Of a stretch of DNA of 64,000 bases, positions 23,101-38,100 are shown one piece after another (positions within the stretch are counted from its first letter, which is position 1; each line of letters opens with the position of its first letter). The notes under the pieces were generated by a model. It searched no databases. It had not been told where the DNA came from and saw nothing but the letters and a program-made list of their open reading frames with translations. The DNA lies in NCBI GenBank assembly GCA_017311185.1, contig JAESUZ010003107.1, forward strand, positions 186,001 through 250,000, given 5' to 3'. The DNA comes from Proteles cristata cristata (lineage: Eukaryota > Chordata > Mammalia > Carnivora > Hyaenidae). The translations under genes were made by a program, and so were the position numbers.

Positions 23101-26100
23101 GGAAATAGCCCTTGAGTGGAAGCAGGACAGGCTGTCCAGACAGAAGTACAATGGAAGAAACCCCAGGCAGGGAAAAGGGTATCTCCCAACCCTGCAGGGA
23201 CCCAGGGAACTGGGGGTGGGGGAGGAAACAGGGTGAAGAGACAAACTCACTGTACTGCTGTAGCTTCTCTGTGTACTCCGAATCAGAGCTATGCCGCTGC
23301 TTCCTGGAGGGGGCAGGGTGGAGGCGAGGACTGAGACAAGTCCAAGAGCTCCCTTTGTTCAGGGAACCCTCGGGCTCACAAGAGGGGCAGGGCGCACAGG
23401 GGATGGACCGGCATCTGACCCCACAGTCAGTGGTAACAGCGGCCACTAGGTCTCCGGGCACAGGGCTCAGTGGACTTTGTCCCCCAGGGGATCTGCTAGG
23501 GAACAGGTAGGGGACAGGACGAGGACATGGGCGTGGACTAGAGAGGGCCTTGCCAGCAAGGAAAGACCGGGCCCCCAGTATGTGGGCTCTAGGGTGCCAC
23601 AGGGAAGCTCTTGCCACCCCATGGGAGCAACCCGGGCCTGGGAGTACCTGAGGCAGACGACAGCGATGACCACGACAGCCACCACGAAGACAAGCCCAGC
23701 TGTGGCAGAGCCCACAATGAGGGGAAGCTGCTCCTGGAGCTGCTGGGCACCAGAGCCTGGAGACCAGGAGGGGACTGGTAAGCGGAGGGATGGAGAGTAT
23801 GAGGTGAGCGGGAGCAGGCGCAGTGGGCTACGTACCTCTCTCGCTTGTGGTCTCAAACTCAGCGGGACGGCTGTACTGCCCATAGCCAGCCACGGTGCGG
23901 GCGCGGACCTGGACCACATAGCGGGCATCGGGCCGCAGCCCATCCAGCTGCACCGAGTTCTTCTGGCTGGTCACCGTAGAGGCAATGCCCTCACTCTGTA
24001 AAACCAGGAGTAATGGAGGCACCTTGGTGGGTCCTGAGGCCCATCAGCCCCTGCCAGCCCCGAGCCCACCTGTGGCTGCCTCAGTACCCGAGACCTGGCT
24101 CCCAAGGGCCCCTGGACACGATCTGGGGGTAATCTTCTTGCCCCAAGGCCTCCTCCTGCCCCTCAAGGCTCTGACCTTCTCAAAGTACTTCATCTCATAG
24201 TCCAGGATGACTCCGTTGGGCCGCTCTGGGGGTGCCCAGGACAAGGTCAGGCTGCTGCCTGAGCTGCTGTGCAGATGTAGCGTAGGCACTTCAGATGGTG
24301 CTATGGGAAGAAGTGGGGGCGAGGGCTCACCATGGGCTCTTCAGACCCTGGTATCCTTCCCAAGGACCCAGTTCCCAAGGGACCACTGGTGGTCCATTGA
24401 CAAGCCCTGGGCAACCAAACTCTGCGTGGGAGAAAATGACCCAGGCCCTCCCCTCCTGTGTCCCCTCCTCACCAGCCTGGTTGGTGGTGATATTCACAGC
24501 CGCGTAGCGGGGCGGCAGAGGGCTCTTGCCCGAGACACCATTGACTGCCTGCACCTCAAACGTGTAGCGCGTGTGGGCCAGCAGATGGCTGATGTGGACC
24601 CGGCGCTCTGTCAGGCCCAGCTGCCGAGGCACAAACTCCACATTGTCATCACAGCGAGAGCAGGCTGAGGCCCCCGCGGCCCCAGGGCCCCCATGGCACT
24701 TCTTGCAGATGACGTTGTACAGGAGGTCGTCCCGGCCACCCAGGTCCCGGGGCTCACTCCACTCAAGGATCAGCGAGGTCTCATTCACATTGGAGATCAC
24801 TCCCCGGGGAGGGGATGGCACAGCTAGAGGGAAGGTGGAGGGAGAGGGCAGTGAGCTTGGGCCATAGCACCACCCTTCCCCCAGAGCTCCTGCAGACTGC
24901 AAGCCACTTCCGCTTCTTCCTACCTCCTCGCCTGGTCTCTGCTATAATAAGCAGGATATCTTTCTTACACTTCTTTGCTGAGAAGACTCTAGTTAGCCTT
25001 TAAGGCTCAACTTGAGGTATCACCTCCACTTGGAAGCCTTCCTTGATTCTTCCTCTTCCTGCCCTCTGCACTCTCATAACACAATTCCTGGGCATCCTTC
25101 CAACCCAGCACTTAACACATTATATGATCATTATCTGTTTTCACATCTGTTTCTCCACCAGGTTGCAAGCTCCTTTAGGACTGTGACTAGATCTTATTCC
25201 CCTCCACATCTCTGGCTGCCTGGCACAATGCCTGGCACCAAAGGCCACAGCAGGGAGAAAGCAGGACACTAAACTGCCCCAGGGATGTGAGACCCCCTCT
25301 ACAGTTAGCATTGGGCCAAGGGAACAGTAATTCTACACAGTGAAGGGAGCAAGGGACTAGAGGCCCCAGCACCTCCTGATGCCTGGCTAGGAGCTAGTAG
25401 GCGTTTATTCAGAGTTGGTGGAAAGGCTGAGCCAGCTGACCTGGATTCTGGCTCGGGGCCTCGCTTTCCAGAGAGCACAACATCTAACCTCTCCAAGCCT
25501 CAGTTTCCTTATCTGGAAAATGGATATTCATGGAAACCAACTGTTTAGGCCCACCGGACGGAAGGCCCCGAGCAGGAAAGAGCAAGGCCGGGAGTTCACT
25601 CACTGGTACAGGCACTGTCTGCAGAGTCCGAATCTGCGCGGTAGAAGTTATTGTGGCACGTGCAGATGCTGGCAGCTGGCGAGGTGGTGCGGCTGTTGGG
25701 GGGGCAGGGGAGGCAGGGCCCCTCTCCCTGCTTTGCCTTGTAACTCCCAGGGGGACAGGCTGTGGGGGAGAGGAGGATGGACACGCTCTTCAGATCCGTG
25801 AGAATCTGGCTCTCCCCCAGCACAGGACTTGGCCCCTCCACCTCCTAGACTGTGGGGGCCACGCTGGGATTGCCTAACTCCAGTGCAGCTACAAAAGGCC
25901 CTTTCGCCCCGTGGAAACCCCACGTCAGCGGATTCCTCCCCGCCCAGGCCCCCCACCCCTACCCTGGGGCCTCATGGGCGAAGACGTCAGCCCCATCACC
26001 TGGGCAGCCTGGGCTTGTCGAGGCAGGGAAGAGAGAAAAGGAAGAGGAGGGGTGGGGAAGCGACCACTGGCAGGCCGGCAGCACCCTACTCTGCCAGGAT

Positions 26101-29100
26101 GCTCCCACTCCTCCCAGAAGCTTGAGGAAAATCACTCCTAGGACTCTCGTGGCCACCCCAGGACAACTGCGCTCACAGGACCAGCCTCTCTGCCCACCCA
26201 CCAGGAGCAGGGCAGCAGCTCCTTTCTGCCCTTGGTCGGGGTGGGGGCCAAAGAAGGGTGAGAAAGAAGACAGCAGACAGGAAGGCTGGGGTCACCGGGA
26301 GTTCAGAGGCCCTGAAGCATCCACAAGTGAGCCCAGGGCTGGATGCCCAAACATCCCTTCTACTCTGCTTCCTCTCCTGCCATCTATGTTTGGGACCCTG
26401 CACTTGGGCTGTGGGATTCTGCATATCTATGACAGCCATATAATTTATTATTCAAACTGGAATATTTTGAGAGTGAAAAGGGACACTAGGAATAATCATG
26501 TTATAATGAGCATAGCCAGGCCTGCCCAGGACACATGAAAGCATGTGGTCACCCTATGCATATATGACTATGTCTGGGGAGGTCACTAGAATGTGGAATG
26601 CCCAGAGTTGGGGCTCCCCTCACTTAGGGGATATTCCACCCAAGATCTTTTGAGCCAGTGGGGGAGGGGCCAGAGGCCAGGCCCGGCTGGTTGCTTTGGG
26701 AACCAGCATATATTTCCTGCCAGGGACCTGCAGAGTGTTAGCCCCTCTTCAGGCTGTCAGGCTCATCACCCCCACCCCCTTTCTCCACTTAGGAAGAGGA
26801 AGTCGGGGGCAGGTTCCCATAGAGAAGTGGAGAGGGGCCGGGCAAGGCACTATTCACCCTGCCACGACAACACCCAACACTGGGCCTCCCAGCCAGGTTG
26901 GGCCGCCAGCCCCCTCCTACCTAGGGCTGTGCTAAGGGCCAGCTCCCACCCCTCAGAGCTACAGGCTGCAAGCACCAGGGCAGAGGGGTTGGAAGGCAAT
27001 GCCCTTGGCTTCCTGTCCAGCATGGTAGAGCACTGGATGAGGCTGTGGCCCCAGCTCCCACATTCCCAGCTATGACGCCTTGAGTACAGTTGTTCTCTGA
27101 GACTCAGTCTCCTTATTGGCAAAATAGGGGAGATAACTGGGATCTACCTTACAGGATTGTGATGACGCTCAAGTGAGAACCCTTCGTGAACGGTGTTATA
27201 GCTGCAAGTCTAGTACATTGCAAGGTCTTAAGAGTCTTGGCAAGCCACCATGGACAAGCCTCCTAATCTCCTCCCACATGAAATAAGGACAAAGGGAATC
27301 CCTGTCCACATGCATCCCAGGGCTCCTGAGAGAGTCCAGGCTGACACCTCTGTGGCGCTGTGTCACCATGTGCCAGGCACTGTTCTAAGGGCTTCACATG
27401 CATCGACTTACTGAAGCCCACTCCAAGTCTATAAAGCAATCACCATTATTGTCCCCATCTTGCACATGAGGAAACTAAGGTTCAAAGAGTTAAGTAACTT
27501 GCTCAAGATCCCACAAGTGCTAACTGACAGAGTTAGGACTCAGACTTCAGGGACTGGGTCCCTGACCCCTATGCTATATATACTGCCTCTCAAGGAAATG
27601 AGACCTCAGGGTAAAAGGGACAAGCATAAGGTGCCCACAGCCCCTGTCCCCATAGCTCTGGGACCCATCTAGTACTTCCAGGGTGAAGTGTCCACTTAGG
27701 GTCAAACAAAGCAGGCATCTCTGCTGGCTTCCGGACTCTCTGACCAGGTGCCTCTTATCAAGGGTTCTCCACGTTTCTCCTCGTCTCTCTGGAGTTCCAT
27801 TTTTTCCTCTTATTATTCTGGTCTGTCTCCTCATTTTCTTTCATCTCCCCTCCTTGCACCACATGCTATGCACCTGATACCCCACTTCCCTTTCTTCTCT
27901 GTCTGCCTCAGACCTGATGTCAGACCTCCTTGACAGGTAGGAAGTAGCAGGTAGGAGGCAGTAGGTGACTTTGGCCCAAGTCCTCCCCTCCTCCCCCAGG
28001 TCAGTTCCCACTCACGGCGGCACTGGGACTCCTTGGCAGCTGGCTCATGGCCGGTGGCACAGGTACAGGCTCCCACAGGCACCATCCATTCCCCATCGCC
28101 ATTGCAGTAGAGCTTGAGTGGCACTGACACCTCCACAGCATTAGCGATGCAGGTGCCGGGGGCGATGACCAGTGACGTGGGCTCAGCCCCCGTGAGGGTC
28201 TCGGGAAAAAGGGCAAAGCCTGCGGTGGTGGATGCACACTTCTTGTAGAAGGCACGCACAGAGATGAGCGACATGCAGGCACCTTGGTCCTGGAAGGCCA
28301 AGTAGAAACCGGCCTTGGAGAGAGGCCCAAAGCTTCGCACCTTGGTGTTGACGCGGCCAGCATCAAGCCGTGAGAAGCTCTCATCGGGTGCGATGGTGTC
28401 CACCTTCACGTAGGGGTTCTCCATCCAGAAGGGGGAGGAGGCCGAGGCCACATCACTGTCAGCCTCATAGTAGAAGAGGTTGAAGGTCTCTTTACAGGAA
28501 CCAGGGATGTTGGGGATGCTGTTGCAGTCACGCACGGTGAACTTGAGCTCCACGTAGACCCGTTGCACGTCTCGCCGCCAGATGAACCCTGTGCGGAGCC
28601 AGTTGTTCTGGCTTGACTCTCGCACGTTACACACCTGGTACGTGCGGATGGGGTTCATGGCCTCATCATAGCCACTCACCTCTTCCCACTGTGCATAGAC
28701 CAAGCGAAAAAGACAGAATGAGCACCAGCACTTGCCAGGTGTGTACCACATGCCCAGATCTGTATTCACTTCAGAGATGTTTCTGTGGTGTAATGGCTGA
28801 GTGCACAGACTGTATGGGTTCTGATCCCAGTTCTTGCTGTGTGACTATGGGTTAAGTCACTTAACCTCCTTGTACCACCGTTTCCCCACTGACAACACGG
28901 CAAGAATAAAGATGTATAAGGAATAAACGACTTTAAATGAATAAAGAACTTTGAACAGAGCATTTGATAAGTATTATAGGAGTATCAGCTATAATATTTG
29001 TTATCTTTATACCTCCGTCTCGTTGTCTGTAAAATGAGGCTGGGACTGGATGGATGTAAATGAAGTAGTAAGGAATCAAATCAGTTTAATGCATATAATA

Positions 29101-32100
29101 GACTTGTAACAATGTCCAATATGGAGCGATCACTATCACATTTATCCTTCACCACAATTCAATGAGAAGGTACATCTCCCACTCTCCAGAAGAGGAAGCC
29201 AAGACCCTCAAAGGGAGAGACTTGCCCAAGGTCACTCAGTTAGGCCTGGTGAATGACGGCCTATAGTGCCATCCTACCCCAGTGATTCAGAGCTTAGTGC
29301 AGTTGTGAAGGCCATGTAGGGGGGTTTTTGTTTTGTTTGTTTGTTCTTAAAGTTTATTTACTTATTTTTGAGAGAGACGGGGAGAGCACAAGCGGGGAGG
29401 GGCAGAGAGAGAGGGAGACACAGAATCAGAAGCAGGCTCCAGGCTCTGAGCTGTCAGCACAGAACACAACGCAGGGTTTGAACTCATGAATCTCAAGATC
29501 CTGACCTGAGCAGAAGTGAGACACTTAACTGGCTGAGCCACCCAGGCGCCCCCAGGGAGGTTAATAAGGGTATTTTAGAAATGTCAGAACTACAGGAATT
29601 TAATAGTGAAGACACGGAAGCCCAGAAGCGTAAACTGCCTTGCTGAAATCACAAAGCAAGTTAGAGATCTGGAACCAAGGTTCCTGGTCCCCAAGCCAGG
29701 GTCCTATCCGGGACCCAGGAAGGAGGGAGATGGTTGGGGAAGACACGCAAGGCGCTGTCAGGCAGGAAAGGGATGCGGATAGGCTGAAGGCAGGCTGAGG
29801 GGTGGGCAGAAGCAGAATGGGACAGAGATGGTATGTGTGTGGTGGTGGGGTACAGGCAGGCTGAAGACTGAGAGGGTGAGGAACACCCACAGGTAAAGAA
29901 GGAAGGCGACAGATGCAGAGGATGGGAATGGCGCGGAAGGAGAAACTGATAGGCAGCGGGCAGCCCTTCTCTGGCCCTGATGAGGCGAGGGGGTGGATGC
30001 TGGAGTAGGGAGTGGCCTAACTGGCAACCAACACTGAGGGGAGACGGTGGGGAAGGCTTACCCCACTTTCTGGATGAGATGTCCATGCCAACTCAGAAGT
30101 CACCCATTTTGTGTCCATGAGGGTCTCTGGGGAGCAACAGAAAGAAGAACAAAGGTCAGAGACCATGCTCAGGATGGGGAGAAAGAGGTTGTCCAGGAAA
30201 GGGCAGGACACCAGAGAATGATTCTCAGCAGGCACCACCCATCCCACCCCCACCCCCACCCAAGTCCTCTCAGCTACCCTGCCCCAGAGAAGACCCTGCA
30301 GCCATCTCTAGGAATGACACAGCCCCAAAGATGTCAGGTCAGGTCAGCCAGTTGGAGGTAGGTGTCTGTTGCTGACCACAGGCAAGAGTGGGGTCGGGGG
30401 CAGTTCACACACCTAAAGGCTCTGCTAATCTCCACACAAAGGGGCGGCAGGCCCTTTATCCGGGAACAAAGGACCTTATGCTCCAGACCCTGCAGCCTAG
30501 GCCTCCCCTGACTCCATTCCCAACACAAAGGCCCAGTGCCACACATGCCCAGGGGAAGGGGAGGGCAGTTACAGGGCAGAGCCTGCCCCCACCCAACCTT
30601 CCACTCACCCACCTCTGGGGGATGGGGCAGGGATGCTCTGTGAGGGTGGCACGGTGAGGGCCAGCAAGACCCAGAGCAGCTCCTTGCAAGCTAGCTCAGT
30701 TCTTCCTACAATCCTCAGATAAAGGCGCTGGTGGTGCACCTCTTTCACAGGTGAGAAAACTTGAGGCCCAGGTAAAGTCACTATATGGCCTGAGGTAAAA
30801 CTGCTAGAACTTGGAGTGAAGGGTTGAAATGTAGCTCAAATGCAGGTCTGACTCCACAACTAACCCCTTACCCAGAGCACTCTGACTGCAGTGTGAAGCG
30901 GAGAACAGGGAAAGGAGGAATAAGAAACCCGAGACAGCTCTTATATATCTTTTAGATCCCACTCCAACTGTCACCTCCTCCAGAAAGCCTTCCCGGGGCC
31001 CCAAATCAAGGTTAGATGCCTTCCTCTGAGCATCCAGGGCCAGGGGCTTTGTCACAGTGTAGATGGTGTTCCAAGCTTCAGCTTCTTATCCGTTTCTCCC
31101 CTGCTCAGCCATAGGAGGGGCCCATTTAGGTTTCTGACATAAACCCACTGCCCTAGGAATCAGGTTCTGGATTCTGGCTCCCTGAGAGGAAAGACACCAA
31201 CTCCTTTCTTACAGCCTGGGGAACAGGGCAGCCAGCAGTTCTCCCTCTGTCCTGAGCTGGAGTAGGTTAGAGCTGCGCAGGAAGAGAAAGACCTGAACCC
31301 CACAGGTTCCGGGCCTGTGGCTGTCACTGGTTTCCGGCAGTCTGGATCTGAGCTGAGGAGGGTGCATGAGGCAGCTGTGGCCCCAGCCCCTCATGTAAGG
31401 CAAAGGGGGAGTGAGGCTCCCTAGTCTCCACCAGAGGAGCCTGGTCTCCAGAGGGCCTGGCTGCAAGGTGAGCTATCCCAGCCTCACCGTCAGTGGCCTG
31501 CTGGGCCCCTCTGGCAGACAGACAAGAGAGACACAGACATTTGGCAGGGGGGTACGGGAGGGAAGGAGAGGTAGGCAGAAGCAGGGGCCTAGAAACAGGC
31601 GGGGCGAGAGGCAGTGTAGCAGGGGCCTCGCTGAGGCGGATGGTGGGAGGCTCGGGATCTGGATAGAGCCGGCTGGCTAGGACCAGACAGTGGGGTGGCC
31701 AGCTGAGGACTACAAAAAAGACAGTGAGGTGGAGAGACAAGGAGGCCCAAAGAGACAGAGACAGAGAGGGAGGTTGCCAAGTGGCCTCTTCTCCAGCCAA
31801 CAGCCCAGAGTATTCCTGTCCCTGGAGCCAGTCGAGCCAAGTGCACCCCCTCCCCCCAAGCCAGCCAGCCAGTCCGCCTGCTTGTCTGCCCGCTGCCCGC
31901 CACCCGCCCGCCTGCCTGAGCAGGCAGGGGCTCCCACCGCTCCCTCGAGCTGCCTCCCTCCTCCCGCTCTCCCTCACTTCCTTCTGCTCAGCCTGTGCCA
32001 AACCCATCTGGAACTGTTTAAACCCAAATATTCAGCCCCCTCCCCCCTCCAGCCAGATTCCTCCGCAGTTTAAAACAAGCCCTGTACTGGCTCTGAGAGG

Positions 32101-35100
32101 AGGGAGGGGATGGTGGGGAGGGGGAGGGATGGGGGGAGGCAGGGGTGGAGGAAGGCTCTTCATTTCTGTTTAATTTCTGGGGAGCGGGAGAGGGAGAGGG
32201 AGGGGGCGGGGATCGGCCCTTGGCCATCGCTCAGCCTTGGCCATCGCTCAATCTCGGCACATTTTTCCCATTAATGAGGAGAGGACTTGGATTTCGAGTC
32301 ATGTGTGCCTGAGGAAGGGCTCCGGTCACCCTGGTGGGGAAGGGGCTTACTCTCTGGGGGAGGGGCGGGTCCTGCTCCCTTCAGCAAGAGGGAGACCCTG
32401 AGGTGCCTGTGTCCCAGCCTCAGGAAGGGCATGGAGGGGGTCCCAGAATCCATCTGTCTGTGGCATTGGGAGAGGGACAGACCCAACCCAACAGAGCCCA
32501 CCTTTTCTCTGCTCTGTGTGTGCCCCACGTGCGTGTGCATGTACACATGCTGAGGTAAAGGATGTGAGATGCACGGGATAAGGACAAGGGGACTGAGTGA
32601 GCAGTCTCCAAACTCCCCCGCTGCCGACTGCACCCCCACCCTCCTCTGCCCCCCATGTGGCTGCCACAGGGAAACCAGAACGCAGACGAGGCGGCCATTC
32701 TTGGATACAGGGCTCCATCAGGCCGGAAACCCCGCCAGCCTCTCAAAACCAACCAGGGAAGGGGACAGCAGGTTTCAGGGCTTTCTGGGACTGGGGCTTC
32801 AATGCTCAGAAGTGAAGCAGCACCCCTTTCAGGTTTCCACTGGGCCACGGACCACAGCCACGTGGCGACAGCTGTGCGGCTCCTGCCAGTGCACAAATAC
32901 ACACATGCACGATCATTACCCAGTCCTCAGTGCCTGGGCTCGTTCTCTGCCACCGGGGCCAAAGAATGACAAGTCAACACATATGGTGGACAAAAACACA
33001 CAAAGCCACAGCCGCCCACAAACACACACACCACTTCATACACGGCCTCGGCCTTTTTCAGACACACAGATGCATATGGTACAAACAGATTAGTCCTCCT
33101 GAGGCATTCACATACAGTGAGTCTTTCCTACACACAGATTTGGCTTGCCTTAGGCAAAACCTCACTCGTACAGTCTTCATATGTGCAGATTTCCAGAGAC
33201 ATACACATACACAGAGGGCACGGGCGCCCACAGTACATTCTCCTTATATACCCAACTGCACACGACTGCCGGCCACAAGTCAAAGTCTTGAGTGTGGTCA
33301 AGTGCAAACACAAACACCGGGTTCTGTCTACAGACTCAGTGACGTGCTCTTATGCACTCACACCCAGCTAGCGTCAGCTGCACACGCTGATGCCCATTTG
33401 CAGTGAAACAGGCCACAGGAGCATGCAGGCACAGTATATAAATGCCAGTATCTACAGGTTGCACAAAGCCTCAGAGGTGCATCCTCCATGCACATGCAAC
33501 ACACACACGCGTGCGCACACACACACTGCAAGCGTGTTCTTTCCATGAGATGAGCCTTCGGGTGGGGTGGAGGAGGGGTAGGAGAGGGCAGTGTCAGCTA
33601 AGAGAGCAGAGGTGCTAGACCAGTCTTGGCCAGAGATGCAGGGAAGAAGCAAGCCCCAGATCTGTTTCCTGGGGCTGTGGCCCAGTCGACGCAGTCACTG
33701 GTCACGAGGCTGGGGATGGGGCAGGGACATGAAGATGGTTCCAGGTGTGGCTGGGTGTGGCCTCCCCAGGTACAGCCCCTGCCCAAGCAGCAGGCTACTT
33801 CCCTGCCAATACAATGGCACTGTCCCCAGCACTGAGCCCTTGGAGAGGGGGTGGCATCATGAAGAGACTTAGCTCCAGGAGCTTCAGGCAATACTTCCCA
33901 CACACAAGTTGGGCACCCAGTAAGAGGAGAATATCATGGGCACCCGCCTATGTCTGAAGACCTCATTGGGTGGCCCTGGTGCAGAGGGACCAGCTGGGAG
34001 CCCGCCACTGCCCTGGTGAAGGGCCGAGTACACACAGCTTTATGGAGCTGCCAGACCCCATGGCACCCGGGGCCCTAGGTCATATAGAGCACACTGCTCC
34101 GTGTCAGTGAGACCCAGGAAATTAAAAACAACAACAACAACAAAACCACCTCCAGAAACAAAAGCAAAAGGCCCAAGCTCCAGATCTTGGGACTCTGAGG
34201 TGGCAGGGAAGGTCACGCTTCTGGGCTCGGCCAGCACAGTGTGCAGGGGCAAGTGGACAGAGGAGTAGAGTCTGGACAAGACGGTGTACAGCCCCGACTG
34301 CAAAGAGAGGGAGAAAACCCCATGCCAACCCGGAGTTGGTCTCCCTCCTCCCTGACGGGGTTCCTACCTCAGGCAACCAGCCCAAGGGATCTGTCCCGTC
34401 TTCTCCCACCCTATCCCTACCCTATGTGTCAGTGTGTATACATGCGTGTACCAACCTGCACACTCAGGGCGGTCAGCCTGTGCAGAGAAGTGACCTGGGG
34501 GGGGGCTCTTGCTATGGGACCTAGAAGAGCCTAACTCACCCCAGGGCCACCTCTCCCTTCCCTGCTTATGGCCCCTTGGCCCTCAAATCTGGGATGCAGG
34601 GGAGGGGAACATCTCAAAACAGAGAACACATTTTGTTTTCCATTCTTCCCCTCAGATCGTGGGGATTTATAATTAAATAAACCTGAAAGGGAGAAGGGAG
34701 GAAAAAGCACAGAGCAAGGAGCCCAGATGCCTCAGTGTTCACCGGCCCCTCCCCCGCCCCCCCCAGTCCGGGTCTCGCCAGCCAGCCAGGATGGACAGAC
34801 AGCTCGCCCTTCTGTGAGGCCTTTGGGCCCTTCCCTGGGATCCCAGCCACAGTGGGCCTGGCCAGGAGCCTGGGGGCAGGAGGTGATCGGAGATCCCGGG
34901 CCAGGGCAGCCTTTGGGGTAAGGGGCCTCTCTCACCCCATCAGGTGCCCAGCTGTACCCAGTCTCCCCCACCCCACCCCCACCTCCCCAGCTGCCCAATC
35001 CCGACAAACCAGTTTGACTCAGCACAACAGGCAGGGCTACAATTTTCAAACTATGCAGGCCTGGTGATTCAGCCTCTTCATGCTGTTTAATTAGTGCAAG

Positions 35101-38100
35101 GCCGGGTGGCGGAGGCCTTGCCCACGGCAGCTTAGGCTTTAGCTCCGAGCCGCTGAGGCCACAGAGACGGCGGGCGGCAGCAGTTCTGGCTAAAGGGAAG
35201 GCAGTGATGGGCAAACTGGTTCCCCCAAATACCTGCCGCTGTCCTTCAGTGACAGCTCTCAAGTGCCAGCTCATGAGAAACAGGGATGGGGTGGGGGGCG
35301 CCAGCGGCGACTCTACAAGTGAGCAAGTGAGCACAGAAATGCCAGGTCTGTTGACCCCTCTCAGCTAGCACCTCCTCAGGGACCACTGCTGCTGCCCCTG
35401 ATGAAGAGATGGGCTCACACACTGCCTCCTTCCCCCGGGGGACCAGGCGCACTACAGTGGCTACTCTGCTAACACAGCCTGGCTGGGAGGGGGCTGTCCC
35501 GTCGTCCCCACCTCTTTTCTCAAAAGCGTTGGCTCTCAGCAGGCTTCTCCATCCTATCTGAGGTGTAAGTACCCTATGGCCCTGACACCCTTTCTCATCT
35601 CATGCCCGTTCTGGGTCTGCTCACCTTCCTGATCTGTTCACCTTTCGGTTCTTGGTCCTCAAGGGGAGAGTGATCTTGGCTTTGGGGACCAGGAAACATT
35701 ACTCCAAAGGAGAGTGAGCAACAGGGTGGCCCTGCTTTCCTATGACTGAAGGTAAATCTGAGGGCAATTTGTGTTGTGTTTAGGGGGGAGGCGAGCAATC
35801 AGAGGGCAAAGGGAGGGGTGTTTCTTAAACCAAGGAGAGGGGGCAAGGACCCTGGCTCCATCCTCATGTGAAACTGATGAGGGCCTTGGAAGCAGTCTTG
35901 GTGGACTCCAAGTGTGTAGGGAGGCGGAACAACCAGGTGCCAGACAGCACCTAACCAGTGGATGGATGAGGAAACGCACCCACAGCTCAGGACTCTGGGC
36001 CTAAATATAATGCAGAGAGCCAAGAGGCTCCCCCTAGGCCCAGGGCAAACCAAATCCTGGCAAAGCCAAATGGAAGGCTGGGGAGGAGGCTAGATACCCT
36101 GCCCATGAAGCTTGGGAGGGGGGAGGGACCTAGCTAACCCTGCCCGCTGGCCACAGCCCAGGACCACCAAATCTCCCCATCTCACCCTTCAAGCTCCAGA
36201 CAGGGCTGGGGGATGGGCAGGACACAGGCACAGCTGCCCCCTACCTCGCTCTCTTCCCCTCCCACCCCATCCCTCCCAGAGCAGAAGGGAGACGGAGGTG
36301 GGGAGACAACTTTCTCCCCAGATCAACCATCACTCCTTCCTCTAACCTCCCTCCAGCAGGTAAGGCACACACCAGTTTCATTTCTGCCCCTCCTCATGGA
36401 GCAGATCCTAGAATAATAGTTAATCCCCGAATGATAACGGCTGTGTGCTAAGCACCCCACAACACATTAAGGACTCCCACACTAGGATAGGAGGCACTAT
36501 CACTATCCCATGTCACAGTGAGGGAGGACAGAGGGGTGGGTAGGTGCGCCTCTGACTGTGAGTCTGAGCCCTGAAGCATCTCTCTCTTCCTTTTCACACA
36601 CAAATCGAAAACCCTAAGGTCTGAGGTACTGCGAAGGGGAGGGACTGGGAAATGCCACGCATGAAGGTACTGCTACTTCCTAGGGGCACCCCCCGCTGGC
36701 CTGGCCTCCTAGCCACCAGCCACCTAGCCAGGGAGTCGCCCTGGTCCCACTTCACAGCTGAGGGGGGGACACGCCTGGGGCAGTGGCCCGGCTGCCCTCT
36801 CTTTCCTGTGCTGCTACTGCTCATCAGTTCTCCGCCTCCTGGTCAGCCTCTCGGCTCTGAGGGACTAGCCTGAGGGACTAGCCAATGGTGAGGGGTGAAA
36901 AGGAGGAAGAAAGGGAGAGAAAGAGGAATGGAGGAAGCAGTGAGCCTCTTCAGGGAGCCCTTGCTCACCTGACCCAAACCACACCCCCTCCACCCCACTG
37001 TCAGCACCAGCACCCACCACACCTGACAACATGGGCCCTGCTCCTGGCACACACAGCCCCATAAGTGTGTGTGTCTGTGTCACCTCTCCCCACCTAAGAC
37101 ACAGAGACACGGAGACTCCAACAGGCTCCCTGGCTCACACCCTTGAGGCAATCAACAACAAAGCCCCACACTGGTTTCTCACGCCTGAGATCCTATCATA
37201 CACATGTGGGCGCGACCTCACTGTGTCTGCTTGAATTTGCATGTGTCCACCCGTGTGAATCGGTCCGTCGGCACCGGTGGGCCCACAGATCAAACGGGGT
37301 GGGGGCTCACAGGAACATTTTCCCCCTAAAGAAAATTAGAAAACACCAGAAGATGCCTTTCTTTCAGAGCTGTGTTCTTTTTTTCCTTCCAACCCTGCTT
37401 TTCTAACGCAAAAGTTTACCATTTGCGAACATACGAGCAGCCCAAGTTACACAGAATTCATATTTTTCTTCCTGTGCTAAGCAAGTGACTAGATCTGTTG
37501 TTAAAGATACCAAAAATAAGTGTTCCAGTTTCCCCCAAATTTCTGTGCGCTCTTCCCTCCACATTAAGGAAGGTTTTTCTTCCCTCATTTAATGGCTCCA
37601 AAATTTTTGTAAACTCTGTGTGTGTCTATTGTGTATGACCAGCGTCGGTGGCTCTGTGTCCTCAAGGCTTATGTCAAGTGGCCTATGTGTGAGCTCTCCC
37701 ACCAGGGCCAACAGCATCCTGTTCACCCAAGTACAGCCATTTGGAAGTTGGAGCTACTCCCTCAGCATCAGCATCGTCTGGGTAGTTTTCACACCATCTA
37801 TTGAGAAACAGTCTTTTTCCCACGGGCTGATGGGGCAAACCCCAGAACTTCAGGGGTTCAGTGGAGACCCGAACACGAACACTCGGCGGTCTTGCTAGAA
37901 GGCGGAGGGAGAGCAGCAGAGCAGCGTGCATTGCCAGTGCACACTGCACCTCGGGTGTAACTGGCGCTCCATAAGCCGTAAACAATAACAGGCCCCCGCC
38001 TCTCCACCCCCGCAGCCATCCCGCGACAAAGCGGGGTGCATGCGCTCACACCTCTCGCTCAACTCCAACGGGTTCCGAACCAACGCCGCCCCCCATCCAA

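Larger units (their letters stand above)
25760..28015 (-). other. EPHB3: EPHB3 intron 3
   Basis: 2256 bp, phase 1. Contains a decayed interspersed repeat near 26405-26560, MIR remnants at 27060-27180 and 27350-27590, and otherwise unique sequence with no coding signal. Confidence 0.9.
28689..30061 (-). other. EPHB3: EPHB3 intron 2
   Basis: 1373 bp, phase 0. Contains a MIR in sense to the plus strand (28775-29000), a MIR antisense remnant (29150-29260) and the only SINEC copy inside the gene (29333-29552). Confidence 0.9.
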
